Source: Siphonodentalium dalli (taxonomy: Eukaryota > Mollusca > Scaphopoda > Gadilida > Siphonodentaliidae). From it: DNA of 64,000 nt. Under the pieces are notes generated by a model. That model worked only from the letters and a program-made list of their open reading frames with translations. It ran no database searches and had not been told where the DNA came from. The position numbers and the translations under genes were made by a program. Below are positions 1 to 11,730 of this stretch, one piece after another (the first letter of the stretch is position 1; each line of letters begins with the position of its first letter). The stretch covers positions 137,643,990-137,707,989 of the forward strand of contig CP136067.1 in NCBI GenBank assembly GCA_032622095.1, read 5' to 3'.

Positions 1-1034
1 GAAAGTCAAATTCGATTCGAATTCGAGTCGAAATTGCCAACTCGAAATTTCGAATATACTATGACGGAAAAGTAGGCTGTTTCAGGACAAGTACACATGT
101 CAATCTTAGCTGTTTGTGGCATTTAATTCCAGAAAATTATGTATATATGCACATTATAATTCTTATTGTACATAGCCAACAATTAGCCACGATAGGACGA
201 CTAAATACGTCTGAATTATATAGCTTTAAAATGGTAGCAAAAGCTAGCAGATAGCCAATGGACCGACGACGCGGTAAATTATAATGGCTATGAGACTGGG
301 CTACCGATAGCGTTATCCATCGTCTATTCGATTCCGCGTTATGTAATATGGGTGAGAATGTAAACAACACACGTTCCTGGTGTCGAAAAGTGCATTTTGG
401 CACTGTTCTCTTTTGAAGTTGGCTTTCAGTTCGGAGTTTTCTTTTACAATGGACAAAATGTCGTCCATCATTCATGTTTATTTTAAACATGATAAAGCTG
501 CAGGCACGTGTGATGAATGCAACATGCATGGTGTATAAATCGCAAGCATCTGGGACAATGACCCATCTATGGAATCATCTGTTCAAGAAGCATCAACCAA
601 TACATGAAGACGCTACACTGCGACTGGTGTTGCGTCTTCAAGTTTATAACAACGGGTGTTTCCGAATGCCGATTTGCAATTTTGCATGTACATGCAAACT
701 GTAGAAATTTCATGTGATTTTAGTTTGATAATCCGTTTAGTGGTAATATATTAATCGTTGTGATGGCCGCATGGACGTTTTAATCTGCTTTGTTTTCTTG
801 ACAATTATAAATTGAAGTTAATAGTATATCAAACGACGGTTTATCGCCACATAAGTTCTGATGGAACTTCATGCATGTAGTTCATAGAACGTTTCACAAA
901 TAATCTAATCGTTGACAAAACATACCTAATTGAGAATGCAACACACAGATATGAATCGATTCGATATTCGATTCGATATTCGATTCAATTTCGTGAATTC
1001 GATTCGATCAAAATATCCAATTCGCAGGACCCTA
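1..1034 (+). mobile_element. hAT-type element, right part, left end outside window
   Basis: The right end reads inward as TAGGGTCCTGCGAATTGG (reverse strand, ending near 1034). This resembles a hAT terminus. Both ends of the stretch are packed with short TTCGATTCGA/TCGAATAT-like subterminal repeats (1-60 and 950-1010). The interior holds a broken BED zinc finger, a domain typical of hAT transposases. The left terminus and target duplication lie outside the window, so the class is inferred. Confidence 0.5.
449..605 (+). pseudogene. BED zinc-finger remnant, frameshifted
   Basis: From the ATG at 449 one frame reads through VYFKHDK and a CDECN cysteine pair to a stop near 517. A second frame then continues with SGTMTHLWNHLFKKH, the second half of a BED finger (GT..L..HL...H). 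Together they give the Cys-Cys...His-His pattern of the BED DNA-binding domain, broken by a frameshift. BED fingers sit at the N-terminus of hAT transposases and domesticated ZBED proteins. Nothing of the catalytic domain follows, so this is a non-coding remnant. Confidence 0.6.
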
Positions 1035-1587
1035 ATACGATCTCTATGGGTGTTAGCCAGATATGAGATTTATGGCATGATCTAGCATCTCCTGTATCCA
1101 TTATTAACACTTTCATATCATTTTCGCTTACAGGCAGCAGACACGATGATTCCACTCATCCAGACTATGTACCGTCACAAGAAATGGGGTACTCTAAAAT
1201 GAGCTTGACAACACCTGAGTCAAAGATTGGTCGTGAGAAGAGGCACCGAAAGAGGAACTCAGCCAAATTACTTATATACGACAAAGAAGAAGCTGCACAT
1301 GCTCTATTAGACCTGTCGTTTAATGAGACCCCTGCATCAACCTCATCTGACAACACAACAGTCTCGACAGATGACCAGCAAGTTGAAGGTGTGTTAACTG
1401 TATTATGCACAATACCTACTGATATATACTGGTATTCTAAAATCCCATCATTGTTTGCTAAATGTAACCCCATTTGAATAATTGTTATCACCATAGTTTG
1501 GATACTGAAATAAGTTTACGTACAAAATGACACAATAACATGTAATTTATTTATATGTGCACAATATGGACATACAAAACACATGTA

Positions 1588-2268
1588 CTGTGATTGGCTT
1601 TAATTTCGTGGGCCTCAATTTTCGTGGTTTCTTATAAAAAGGCTATTTCGTTGGGACGTGTATTCGTGGATCAGGTATCATATTTTTGCACATCAACAGG
1701 TCCTACAATAGCAGGTTTATGACATATTTGAGTAGACATTATTGAGAAATCGAAACCCCCGGTATTCCGGTGCCGAAAGGACATCACGCAATCCGTGTAC
1801 TAAATAGCCATTGGCTTCATTTCACTCACTAATGAGGTAGTCATTTATTGTTTTATGTAACCTGCGCGTGGTCAAACCATTAGCCTTTATCAAGAATTCA
1901 ATTCATTGAGCATTGTTTATACAAAGCATTACAGCAGGGATCAGAGCATGTTGTATATAAATAGTTACGAATAGGCCATTACCAAATTAACAGTCATGTA
2001 TCTCACTTCATGGTTAAAATGTGGAAAAGTCGAAACTCGATCTGAATAAAATTAATTTCGTTTCATCTCGTCTTCCGCATATTTTTTGTTGACCCATTTT
2101 ACGACATGTCGAAAACAGACTTCATGCCCGATATTCATTTCGATCTCGTGTATTGAGATTTTCTCTGATTTACTGAGTCAATTATTTCGTTGGGTTTTGA
2201 TTTCGTGGTTGGGTCGAACCACGAAATCAACGAACAATGGACCCCCACGAATAAAAAGGATTTTACAG
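1588..2268. mobile_element. TA-target MITE in the transposase intron
   Basis: The ends are CTGTGATTGGCTTTAATTTC and, on the other strand, CTGTAAAATCCTTTTTATTC, each next to TA. Repeated TTTCGTGG motifs in both orientations lie inside (for example around 1608, 2190 and 2215). This looks like a Tc1/mariner-type non-autonomous element with imperfect inverted ends. It lies wholly inside the intron 1389-2392. Confidence 0.5.
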
Positions 2269-2852
2269 TATAAGTTGAAAAATATGTTGATTAAAATACA
2301 TAAAGAACTTGATAATAGTTGATAACCAACCACAAAATGATACAACTATAGATAATAACATTAAGCTGACATATGAATTTATTATGTTTCAGGTGTCCAC
2401 GACTCTTATATTAGGAATATGGTGTCTCTCAAAAAAGACAAGGACAATTTACACAAGGAGATTCAACTTTTGTGATATGAGAGAGATCAGCTTAGAGCAG
2501 AAAACACCAAAATGAAGTTTGGTGTTAACACCATAACCAACGATGATGCCAAAACAACATTTTTCACTGGTCTGCCATCTTTTGGTGTATTCCTCTGGCT
2601 GGTGAAATTGTGTGATTCTGTTCTGCCAGCTTCAAACGTTATGACCAACCAGGAAGTTGTGATGGTTATTCTTATGAAGCTTACCAGCCATTGCAAATAA
2701 AGTCGCCTTTATGATAAACTGGCCTGACAAAGAGTCTACCCTGAGGCATCTTCCATCGGCTATGAAGAAGACCTATAAAAGATGCCGGTCAATAATAGGC
2801 TGCACAGAGGTGTTTATTGACTGGCCAGGAAATATGAGAGCTCGTGCCACTA

Positions 2853-3296
2853 CATGGTCAAACTATAAACATAATAACACTGTTAAATACCTTATATGTA
2901 TATCACCAACGGGGAGTATCTCACTACATGGTCGAATTATAAACATAATAACACTGTTAAATACCTTATATGTATATCACCAACGGGGAGTATCTCACCA
3001 CATGGTCAAATTATAAACATAATAACACTGTTAAATACCTTATATGTATATCACCAACGGGGAGTATCTCACTACATGGTCGAATTATAAACATAATAAC
3101 ACTGTTAAATACCTTATATGTATATCACCAACGGGGAGTATCTCACTACATGGTCGAATTATAAACATAATAACACTGTTAAATACCTTATATGTATATC
3201 ACCAACGGGGAGTATCTCACTACATGGTCGAATTATAAACATAATAACACTGTTAAATACCTTATATGCATATCACCAACAGGGAGTATCTCATTC
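2853..3296 (+). repeat. 74-bp tandem repeat, six copies, of transposase coding sequence
   Basis: Copies start at 2853, 2927, 3001, 3075, 3149 and 3223, exactly 74 bp apart and nearly identical. Each encodes the conserved TWSNYKHNNTVKYLI...SPTGSIS segment of the DDE domain. The single-copy flanks are normal coding sequence, so five extra copies arose inside the gene. Because 74 is not a multiple of three, every copy reads in a new frame, and the five extras shift the downstream frame by one base. Confidence 0.97.
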
Positions 3297-3819
3297 ATCT
3301 CAAAGGCATTCGGAGGAAGAACCTCAGACAAGGTCATAACACAATGTTCTGGATTTTTGCAGAAACTTTCCCGAGGTGATCAAATACTAGCAGACCGTGG
3401 ATTTTATATTGAGGATGATTTAGCCGCACACGGTGCAGATTTGGTAATTCCTTACTTCACAAGAGGTAAAAAACAGTTGAGTCAAAAGGAAGTCGAACTT
3501 ACAAGAAGAATTGCAAATGTTCGGATACACGTTGAAAGGGCAATTGGCAGAATGAAAACGTTTAAAATAATGTCAAGCATTATGGGCCTCAATATGGTTC
3601 CCATTGTGATTCTATTGCCATAATTTGTGGTGCTATATCTAACATGCATAACAAACTTATTAAATAATACTATAAATGTATGCAGATTACCAACATACAT
3701 GGAATTAAATTTATTATTATATATCCAAACTGTGTGTGTTCGATACAGCTTGAGATTAGAATGCCATGTTCCTGTATTAAGAGATGCTCTTTATTATTCT
3801 CCAACCAAATACTAAATAC

Positions 3820-4340
3820 TTTTTAGCTCACCTGAGACGAAGTCTCCGGTGGAGCTATAGTCATCACTCCTCGTCCGTCGTCCGTCAACAATTCTTTGAA
3901 CATCTTCTAAAGTTCCATTGGACCGAATTGGTTCATATTTGGTGTGGATGTTCCCTAGGTGACTCTCATTCAGATTTGTTCAAATGAGGTCACTGGGTCA
4001 AATAGTTGCGAAAGCAGGGCCACAACTCTATTCCTTCATAGTAATTCTTAGAACGACTTCTTTTCCAGAACCATAAGGCCTAATGGGTTCATATTTGGTG
4101 TGGATGTTCCCTAGGTGACTCACATCCAGAGTTGTTCAAATGAGGTCACCAGGTCGATTAGTTGAGAAACCAGGACCATAACTCATAGAAATTCTTATAA
4201 GATTTCTTCTCAATAAATATTGGGCCGATTTAGGTTATATTTCGTACAGAGGGACCTTGGTTGATTGGGGTTCAGATTTGTTCAAATGGGGTCACTGGGT
4301 CAAATAGGGGCAGAGCCAGGGACATCACTCTAAAAACAAA
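3820..4340. repeat. Dispersed repeat beginning AGCTCACCTGAGACGAAG
   Basis: The stretch holds a short hairpin (GACGAAGTC) and a CGTCCGTCGTCCGTC run. It then carries two degenerate copies of a unit with TTCATATTTGGTGTGGATGTTCCCTAGG (one near 3930, one near 4090) and CAAATGAGGTCAC motifs. The architecture is that of the dispersed non-coding repeats I associate with mollusc genomes. No open frame is supported. Confidence 0.6.
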
Positions 4341-4489
4341 AAAATAACATTTTTGCATTTTGACCATTAATTTTTGTTTAGGACACATCACAGCCTCATA
4401 TTTCTTACCTAGATTTTTCTTAGCATGTTCTTCATCTGTATGGATTTTGGTATTGTTTATTTAACCCCTTCCATTCTTGTTTTGATATA

Positions 4490-5600
4490 GAATTCATCCA
4501 AGACAGGATTACTCAAACATTTTTCATCTGATCAACACCAAATTTGGTATATGAATTTTTGACACTTATATACAGATCAAGTTAAAATATGGGTTTGATC
4601 CGATATATTTTAACAGTTATGGCCATAATTCCCCAAAAAATAATAAAAAATTCAGGAACTCCTTTGGCGCAGGCTACAGGTCGTAGCTTTGATCGGAACA
4701 TCATGAAATTTGTCATGGATGTTAACAATGACATGTAGATGAACGAGTGATTTTGGGGTCGTTCGGCCAAAAAAGGTCGTTGTGTTGGTCGGAAGTTTAT
4801 GAAATTTGTCATGGATGTTAACACTGACATGTAGATGGGAACGAGTGATATTGGGGTCATTCGGTCAAAAAACATGGCCGCCAGCAGCCATCTTGGATTT
4901 TACTCTTTGCATGACTAAATCCTTTGGTGCGGGCTACAGGTCGTAGCTTTGGACAAATGGTCATGAAATTTGTCATGAATTATAACAATGACATGTAGAT
5001 GGGAACGAGTCGTTTTGGGGTCATTCGGTCAAAAAACATGGCCACCAGCATTTTACTCTTTGCATGACTAAATCCTTTGGCGTGGGCTACAGGTCATACC
5101 TTTGGTCTGATCTTTATTAAATTTGTCATGGATGTTAACACTGACATGTAGATGGGAAAGAGTGATTTTGGAGTCGTTCGGCCAAAAAACATGGCCGCCA
5201 GCAGCCATCTTGGATTTTACTCTTTGCATGACTAAATCCTTTGGCGTGGGCTACAGGTTGTACCTTTGGTCTAATCTTTATGAAATTTGTCATGAATGTT
5301 GACATTAACATGTAGATGGGAACGAATCATTGTGGGGTCAATCAGCCAAAAAACATGGCTGCCAGCGGCCATCGTGGATTTCAAAATTCAATCCATTGGC
5401 GCGGTCTACAGGTCGTACTGTTCGTCTGATCATTAGAAATTTGTAGGTCGTAGCTTTGGTCAGATCTTCATAAAATTTGTCATGGATGTTAACAAATATA
5501 CGTAGATGGGAACGAGTCCTTTTGGGGTCAATTGGCCAAAAAAAATGGCCACCAGCAGCCATCTTGTATTTTACTCTTTGCATCACTAAATCCTTTGGCG
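4490..5600. repeat. Degenerate tandem repeat, about 150-190 bp unit
   Basis: A unit containing GGGCTACAGGTCGTAGCTTTG, ATGAAATTTGTCATGGATGTT, GACATGTAGATGGGAACGAG and ATGGCCGCCAGCAGCCATC recurs about five times (near 4670, 4930, 5085, 5250 and 5410). Copies differ by indels. The left edge (4500-4620) carries the ATGGGTTTGATCCGATAT unit seen again near 8350 and 27200. No coding potential is supported. Confidence 0.75.
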
Positions 5601-5764
5601 CAGGTTAGACATTTCAATTAGCACCTTTCCTATTCCTCCATTTACTGTCAACCATTAAATTATTCCCCTACCTAAGTTGAGCTACAGTGTCATTGACACT
5701 TTCATTTACATTATCACTCAGTGGTCATTAAAATCAGATTAATTTCATTTTCTCCAAGAGTGTC

Positions 5765-7640
5765 TGGCATTTTTAGAATGAGGTTCCCAGAGGGTGAATT
5801 CATGTTGCTCCACACAGCAGGCTAGCATAACCAAATACACCCTCTGAGAACCTTATTCTGCTTAGGCCCAGGCCTGGAAATCTCAAGGCGGGCTGGCGGG
5901 CTGCCCGCCTACAGCCCGCCTAGAATTTTCCAAGGCAGGCTTTTTATAGCCCGCCTCGTCTACGATAGGACATTTATTATTTAGTTATTTTATTGTGTTT
6001 AATGAGTAAAATACTGCATCAAAATCGTAATTATATTGTACAGTGTGGGGACTGTGCGCATGCGTGACTTGACGGTAATGTCAAATGGGAATTATAGCGG
6101 AATCAGTAAATTCCGGAACGAACTGTTTCGTAAATCTGATCTTTTGATCGATTCTCACACATTTTATGATCAAAATAAATAATTTCTCTTCATAAGATTG
6201 AGCTTACAATATATTTCACTGGATAAAATGACACATGTTTGTGGATAGTGAGAACCAAATGTCACTATCCCAATTAAGTTCAACCTTTCGTTCCGTTTCC
6301 GGTTCCTATCAGTGAAAATTGTATTTAGCTTGCAGCCGTATTTTATCGCTTCGATTGACAATATTTTAATATAATTAGCTAAATGTATCCACGTATTCTA
6401 GTTTACACTGTTATTCAATTATTAAAGTTCAGAAACTATTTGCTATGTCCCCAATTGCAAACACCCAGTAAATCTATAGATAGCGACTTGACCGCTGCAA
6501 GCAGCAGTCTGCGATCGACAATGGAATATGGATTACTTTGAGAGAAAAATCAGTCAATATTCAAGTGCAAATATACTGGATTTAATATTGTTCTTGATTG
6601 TGTATTTTACGTAAAATTACACTTTCATGGAGAATGCTTTTAATGTGGACAAACTCACCCAATTCCGTTGCATGGGTTGGACACCGACTGACAAATTGTT
6701 GAGTACAAATACTCTTACATTTTGTTTCTTGTACGTAACATATAGATTATCACAACATATAAAACCATTTTATTACCATAATTACTGTGGGGGATTTTGA
6801 CATTCACAACTCATTCACTTTGTTTCCACATGAAGAAAATTAATTTAAATGGAGTTATACAACATCAAAAATAGACAAACTAACGGCAGTAGTAACTCAG
6901 ATAAAATAAATCATAACTTTAAAAGTTGAGGAGGGCTATAGCCCTCCTAGGCATATCTAGGAGGGCTATTAATAGCCCTCCTTGATTTTCTAGATCGCCA
7001 GCCCTGTAGGCCTCATCTTCTGGGAAGTATCTGTAGTATCAAATTTACATTGTTAGTTAAATTTCCCTTCTAGGAAGTTTCTGTATCCCTTAATTTGCAG
7101 AAGATAAAATTCATGATTGAGGTGCCCAATGGGTGAACATCACCAATTTCAACTGGGGAACTTCAATCTTATTCTAGGTCTTCCATAGCAGTTGAGGGCC
7201 TTATCAGAATGAGGTCCACAGAGGGTGAATTTAGTGATACTAGCCCGCTGTGCAGGATAGCGTCACTAAATTCACCCTCTGGGGAACTCATTCTGCGAAT
7301 AACAGACAGACTATCTCAAGGCTTGATTGTATAATACAATGTGTTGCTTGAGGCCAGACATGCACAATGTAGGAACAGACATGCTTTTAGTAATGCTATC
7401 CCACACAGCGGGCTAGCATCACCAAATTCACCATTTGGAGACCTCATTCTGCTTAGGCCTCATCTTCTGGGAAGTATCTATAGTATCAAATTTACATTGT
7501 TGTTAGTTAAATTTCCCTTCTAGGAAGTTTCTATATTCCCTAATTTGCAGAAGATAAAATTCATAAATGAGGTGCCCAATGGGTGAATATCACCAACTTC
7601 AACTGGGGAACTTAATTTTTATCCTCATCAGATTTGTGAA
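5765..7640. repeat. AGAATGAGG palindromic repeat family, interrupted
   Basis: Inverted arms AGAATGAGGTYCCCAGAGGG and CCCTCTGGGGACCTCATTCTG face each other around a short CCGC..GCGGG centre (5768-5862 and 7200-7300, half copy 7400-7460). Conserved flanks (GGTGCCCAATGGGTGAA, CTTCTGGGAAGTATCTATAG) recur at 31560-31960, 35145-35560 and 63840-64000. The block is interrupted by the hAT-like element at 5869-7006. Confidence 0.8.
5869..7006. mobile_element. hAT-like element with CAGGSCTGG ends
   Basis: The left end is CAGGCCTGGAAATCTCAAGG. The right end, reverse-complemented, begins CAGGGCTGGCGATCTAGAAA. Both subterminal regions carry GC-rich hairpins (GGCGGGCTGCCCGCC; GAGGGCTATAGCCCTCC). At least 6 bp (TAGGCC, 5863-5868 and 7007-7012) are duplicated at the insertion. 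The uninterrupted target is visible in related copies at 7450 and 35237. The interior has no recognisable gene. Confidence 0.7.
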
Positions 7641-7920
7641 AATGGGATCGCAAAGTCAAATAAGGGCAGAGCAAGAGACTTGACTATTTCACTACATAGT
7701 AATTCTTAAAATATGTTTGCAAGAACTAGTTGGCTGATATAGAATGGAATGTTCTTCCTTGACTGCAATTCAGATTTTTTTAATGGGGTCACCTGGTCAA
7801 ATAGGGGCCAAGCGAAGGACAGTTTCCCTCTTAATATGCTTCCTTCACAAGGACCATCAGGTCTATTTGACTGATATTTATGATATGTATGAAGGGCTCT
7901 TTGGTGTCTGGGATTCAAAT

Positions 7921-8640
7921 TTATTATGCCCCCGATCTCCGATGGAGATTTGGGGGTATATAGTGGAGCCTTCCGTCCGTCCGTCCGTCCGTCCGTCCGT
8001 ACGAACGTTTCAACTCATAACTTTGGTTTCGCTAACTCAATTCAGTTGATCTTTGGTATGCTAATAGACCAGCCGGTGGGACAAGATTTCCCCATAACTG
8101 CGGTTTCGTCTGCCCATTTTTTCCAGAGTTACGCCCCTTTTTGGACTTAGAAAATTCACTTTTCTGTGGCATACGAACGTTTCAACTCATAACTTTGGTT
8201 TCGCTAACTCAATTCAGTTGATCTTTGGTATGCTAATAGACCAGCCGGGGGGACAAGATTTCCTCATAGCCGTAGTTTCGTCCACCCATTTTTTCCAGAG
8301 TTACGCCCTTTTTGGACTTAGAAAATTCAGGTTTTTTTGGTTTCCAGATGATAACTTGATTTTGGATTGTTTATTTTCAAAACCCGTTATTACCAATATC
8401 GCAATACAGGTCAAGGTAAAATTTCGGTTCAATCGGATAATTTTTGTGAGAGTTATGACCCTTTTTCGACTTAAAAAATTCATTTTTTTTAAAAAGAAAA
8501 TTCAGTTTTCCTTCTATTTTTGTGGCACCAGACCAAATTTGAAGCTAATATAGAACAACATGTGGCATTTTTATAGCGCTTAACCAGAAAGTTTCTCTGA
8601 TTGTACAGTCGGGGGCGTTACCTCCGCCCAGCGGTGCACT
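7921..8640. repeat. Dispersed repeat with TATGCCCCCGA end
   Basis: It opens with TATGCCCCCGATCTCCGATG and a (CCGT)n run at 7974-8002. It then holds two near-identical copies of a 160-bp unit (GAACGTTTCAACTCATAAC at 8012 and 8175). It closes with TACAGTCGGGGGCG near 8605, inverse to the start. It is a non-autonomous dispersed repeat with no supported reading frame. Confidence 0.65.
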
Positions 8641-9658
8641 TGTTCAGATGGGGGTCACCAGGTTAAATAGGGTGGGACCAGGGACATAACTATATGTCTC
8701 TATAGTAATTCTTAAAATGTCTTCTCAAGAGAGTTTGGACTATTTAGCTTACATATAGTATGGAGGAATCGGAAGGATCCTTTAGTGACTGAGCTTCAGA
8801 TTTGTTAAAATGAGGTCAACCTGTCAAGAAATGACAGGCTATGGGGAGTTAACACTTTTGTGTCTAATAAAATCATCGAAATACCAAATTCATTAAAACA
8901 TCTTGGAACCACCTGACTGATTGGTCTGACATACATGTATTGTGTTTTGGGTCCATGGATAATTGGGCTTCAAACATGTTTAAATGGTTTTAGAAAAAGG
9001 CGCTTGTGAGATTGGAAATTTCCAACAATTGAGAAAGTTTGAGGTGTCGGTTGTGAAATTCCAACCTAAGACTTGGGAGTCTGGATCCCGGTCGGGAGTG
9101 GACTTGTTGATCTGGAGGACGGGGGTGATCAGTAGTGTACAGTTGGCAATTTCAAGGTGGATTTTTACCAAGCTACATACTTGAAGTCTCTCTAGCCACA
9201 TATCCTGTTTAAATCTACTTCTTTTAAAGTGGTTATGAAAAGTGCTGACTGTTTTGGTCTCCAGAGTCCCAGTCTTATCAGTCTTTGCAGTCTGGTGAGC
9301 GACCCCACAGTCATTGACTGTCTTGTTATTTTACTTATATAAACATAGCTATACTATACTAGGATATATTCATAACTGTGTGTGTGATACAGCATATTAC
9401 AATTCCGTTTTCCTACACAAAATAGACGCTCTTTAGTATTGTGTAACAAAATACTAAATGCTCTTTATTCACTCTTTATTCTACTTCCATAACCATAGCT
9501 AAGTACCAGATTTTATTACATTTATATGATAAACGCTCTTCATTATTCATGTATGTATCCCAATATATCCATGAAGTGCAAGCGTTTTATCATAACTTTG
9601 ACCAGGGAACATGATCAATATATGGTAATTACATTGAAAATGGTATTCCAATCTCAGT
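8641..9658. other. No gene seen; repeat remnants
   Basis: 8641-8860 resembles the repeat at 3900-4300 (TTCAGATTTGTT, GGTCACCAGGTTAAATAG). 9363-9460 is a diverged copy of 3720-3815, the sequence just 3' of the transposase (ACTGTGTGTGTGATACAGC, AAATACTAAATG). I see no exon. Confidence 0.5.
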
Positions 9659-10537
9659 TCATTTTGCACATTGAGGACAGAACCATTTCTTTCTAGGTTT
9701 ACGTTTCACTGACATACAAGGCCAGTGAAACCACACTGTTGGGCAATCCTCGTTACTGCATTGGATAATTTTACCACTTTTAGCCTGTTCGCACAAGCAT
9801 ATTTTGTCCTTTGTGATATCAACATCTTTACTTTCTGGTGCTGATCTACTCAATTTGTTCGTGATCAGCTCAGGGAGAACGTATTTAAGAAATATGTCCT
9901 CACACTTGGCAACAACGTTATAACAGAATCCATCGTTCCTCGGAATGGTGTTCACTGTGAACTCTTTTGTTGTCCATACAACAAAATTGCACAGAGACAA
10001 GTCACATGCAAACATCTGCATTTGAACTTGCGTATAATAGCGATGCGTCTGTTTGAGTCGTAAGCTCTCATCAAGGCAGAAATTTGGATCTTCAGCCGCA
10101 CTTTTCAACATATTGTCGCGATGTTTGATCGGGCATTTTATTTCCAGGACACCTCTACCGCAACACTCACAGTTAATAACACCATCTGGAGAGCATCCAA
10201 TGAATCATCTATCAAGTGGCGCTCTCAATCCAGCCAGGCGACATGTAAACTTATTATGATTACTAGTCATATATGATATCTAACATTTTCTTGTGACATT
10301 TTCAATGTCAACACCCCATGATACAGCTGCATTGTTCTTCAGGTCATATGTTTGATAACCCATTATCCTTTTAACCAAATAACATGGGTCAGTACTTGGT
10401 TTTAGAGTGTAAACATCATGGGATTTTGAAGCTGTAATGCGACCCACTCTATGCTCATACCATCTCTCACATATTGCTTGAGTCCTAGTCTGTAGTTCCA
10501 AATCATCAAGCTGTGGTTTGGTGAGAGACGCTGTATA

Positions 10538-11730
10538 TAGGGTTTAATATATTCCCGGATTTTGCGGAACCGGGAACGGGACTGAAAACGTCATCAGAAC
10601 CGGGAACCGGGTAATTTACAGACCAACATGAATGACTGACAACTGAATATTTCGTGGTTTAAAGACACAGAAACACAAGTAGACTTATTTTCAGGTACAT
10701 ACATCAAAATAAACAAATAAAAGCATACCATCTTCCAAAGTATATAACATGATATCAATAGTCTGTATAAGGTTTGCGTTGGAGTGGCTTAACATAACAA
10801 ATGCGCGTGTGTATCGGGTTGGGATAGTACAACATTTGCAAGCAGGTATCCCGTTTGTTTTCATCCGGCATTTTCTGGGATCCACCACCCAAATCCTGCA
10901 CAACAAAAGAATTGTGTTCCGAATTGTTTACACCCACAACCCACATTTCACTAATTTTGGTCTACAGTTCTGATGCGGCAACGTTTCAGTCTTCACTTCT
11001 GGTCCAGTGGCCATTTTACTATGGAAATATCATGGACCGATCGCAAATGCTTTGACAGCCCCCCTGTGGAGCCTGCGGTAACACTCAGGAGCTTCATGCA
11101 CTTTTTGCACCGTGCTTTGTCTGGATGCACTTTCTCAAAGTACTCCCATACCGGCGATAGATTTTGCCTACTCGCCATTCGGTCAAAATTCGGTGGTAAA
11201 CTTGGTCTGTTATATAATCACAGCCGATTTGCAGGTGAGCACACAATAATTCTGAATTTCTGATAAATCTGACGTCATGCACTTCACAGCCTTTGGCACG
11301 TGAATTACGTCATTCTTATTTATATATAGACAATAAAATCGCTCAATGTGCCTCACGTTAGTCACGTATACACATTGTGGCATTACACAACCATGTTCAT
11401 CCCGTGACTGTGAGTCTCGTGACCAACGAGTCTGCGACTGGGACACCACGTATCACGAGTGAGTGACTCGTGAGTGACGCGACTGCATGCAGCATGCGTC
11501 GATGCCAATCATGACCCTTTAAATTGTTGACCTTGCTTCCGTGAGGGCAGACATTAATATTCACGGTTTGTTCTATGAAAAGAAATCATATATTGGCTCT
11601 AATATCGAACGTATTACACTAATTATATAGGGGCTTTGATTACCGGTTCTGCTAATTTAATTTCCCGGGAATCGGGACCGACTGCCGGAACCGGGAACCC
11701 GGGAATTCCCGGTCCCGGGATTAAACCCTA
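10538..11730 (-). mobile_element. hAT element inserted in the YqaJ gene
   Basis: The ends are TAGGGTTTAATATATTCCCG and, on the other strand, TAGGGTTTAATCCCGGGACC. They are flanked by a perfect 8-bp target duplication GCTGTATA (10530-10537 and 11731-11738). Subterminal GGGAACCGGGAA-type repeats are present. The only coding trace is a BED zinc finger on the minus strand, so the element is non-autonomous. Confidence 0.93.
10993..11178 (-). pseudogene. BED zinc finger of the hAT element
   Basis: The 61-codon frame starts MASRQNLSPVWEYFEKV and carries a full BED signature: aromatic VWEYF, CKKC, then GSTGGLSKHLRSVH. It stops soon after the finger. The family's dimerisation and catalytic domains are absent. 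The finger is intact, so a short DNA-binding peptide is possible, but a decayed transposase start is likelier. Confidence 0.75.

Larger units (their letters stand above)
1134..3625 (+). pseudogene. Broken DDE_Tnp_4 (ISL2EU/Harbinger-type) transposase
   Basis: Exon 1134-1388 follows a TTCGCTTACAG acceptor. It joins at GT (1389) to an acceptor at 2391, and the frame continues across the intron. The product begins with a Ser/Thr-rich linker, then a short coiled coil (SLKKDKDNLHKEI), then the helix-turn-helix that precedes DDE_Tnp_4 domains (FFTGLPSFGVF). The DDE domain carries GCTEVFI, SNYKHNNTVKYLI, ILADRGFYIEDDL and RIHVERAIGRMK. The second Asp (ADRGF) and the Glu (HVERAI) are present. The first Asp of the usual DCTE is Gly (codon 2798-2800). 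Further damage is a TGA at 2473-2475, a lost segment around 2700, and a six-fold 74-bp repeat that shifts the frame. It cannot encode an active enzyme. Confidence 0.85.

Noticed and set aside
2853..3296. CRISPR-like or regulatory repeat array
   Set aside because: No spacers. The unit is transposase coding sequence repeated head to tail in a eukaryotic gene.
7974..8002. Coding Ser/Val/Arg/Pro repeat (PSVRPSVRP)
   Set aside because: It is the (CCGT)n microsatellite in a dispersed repeat.
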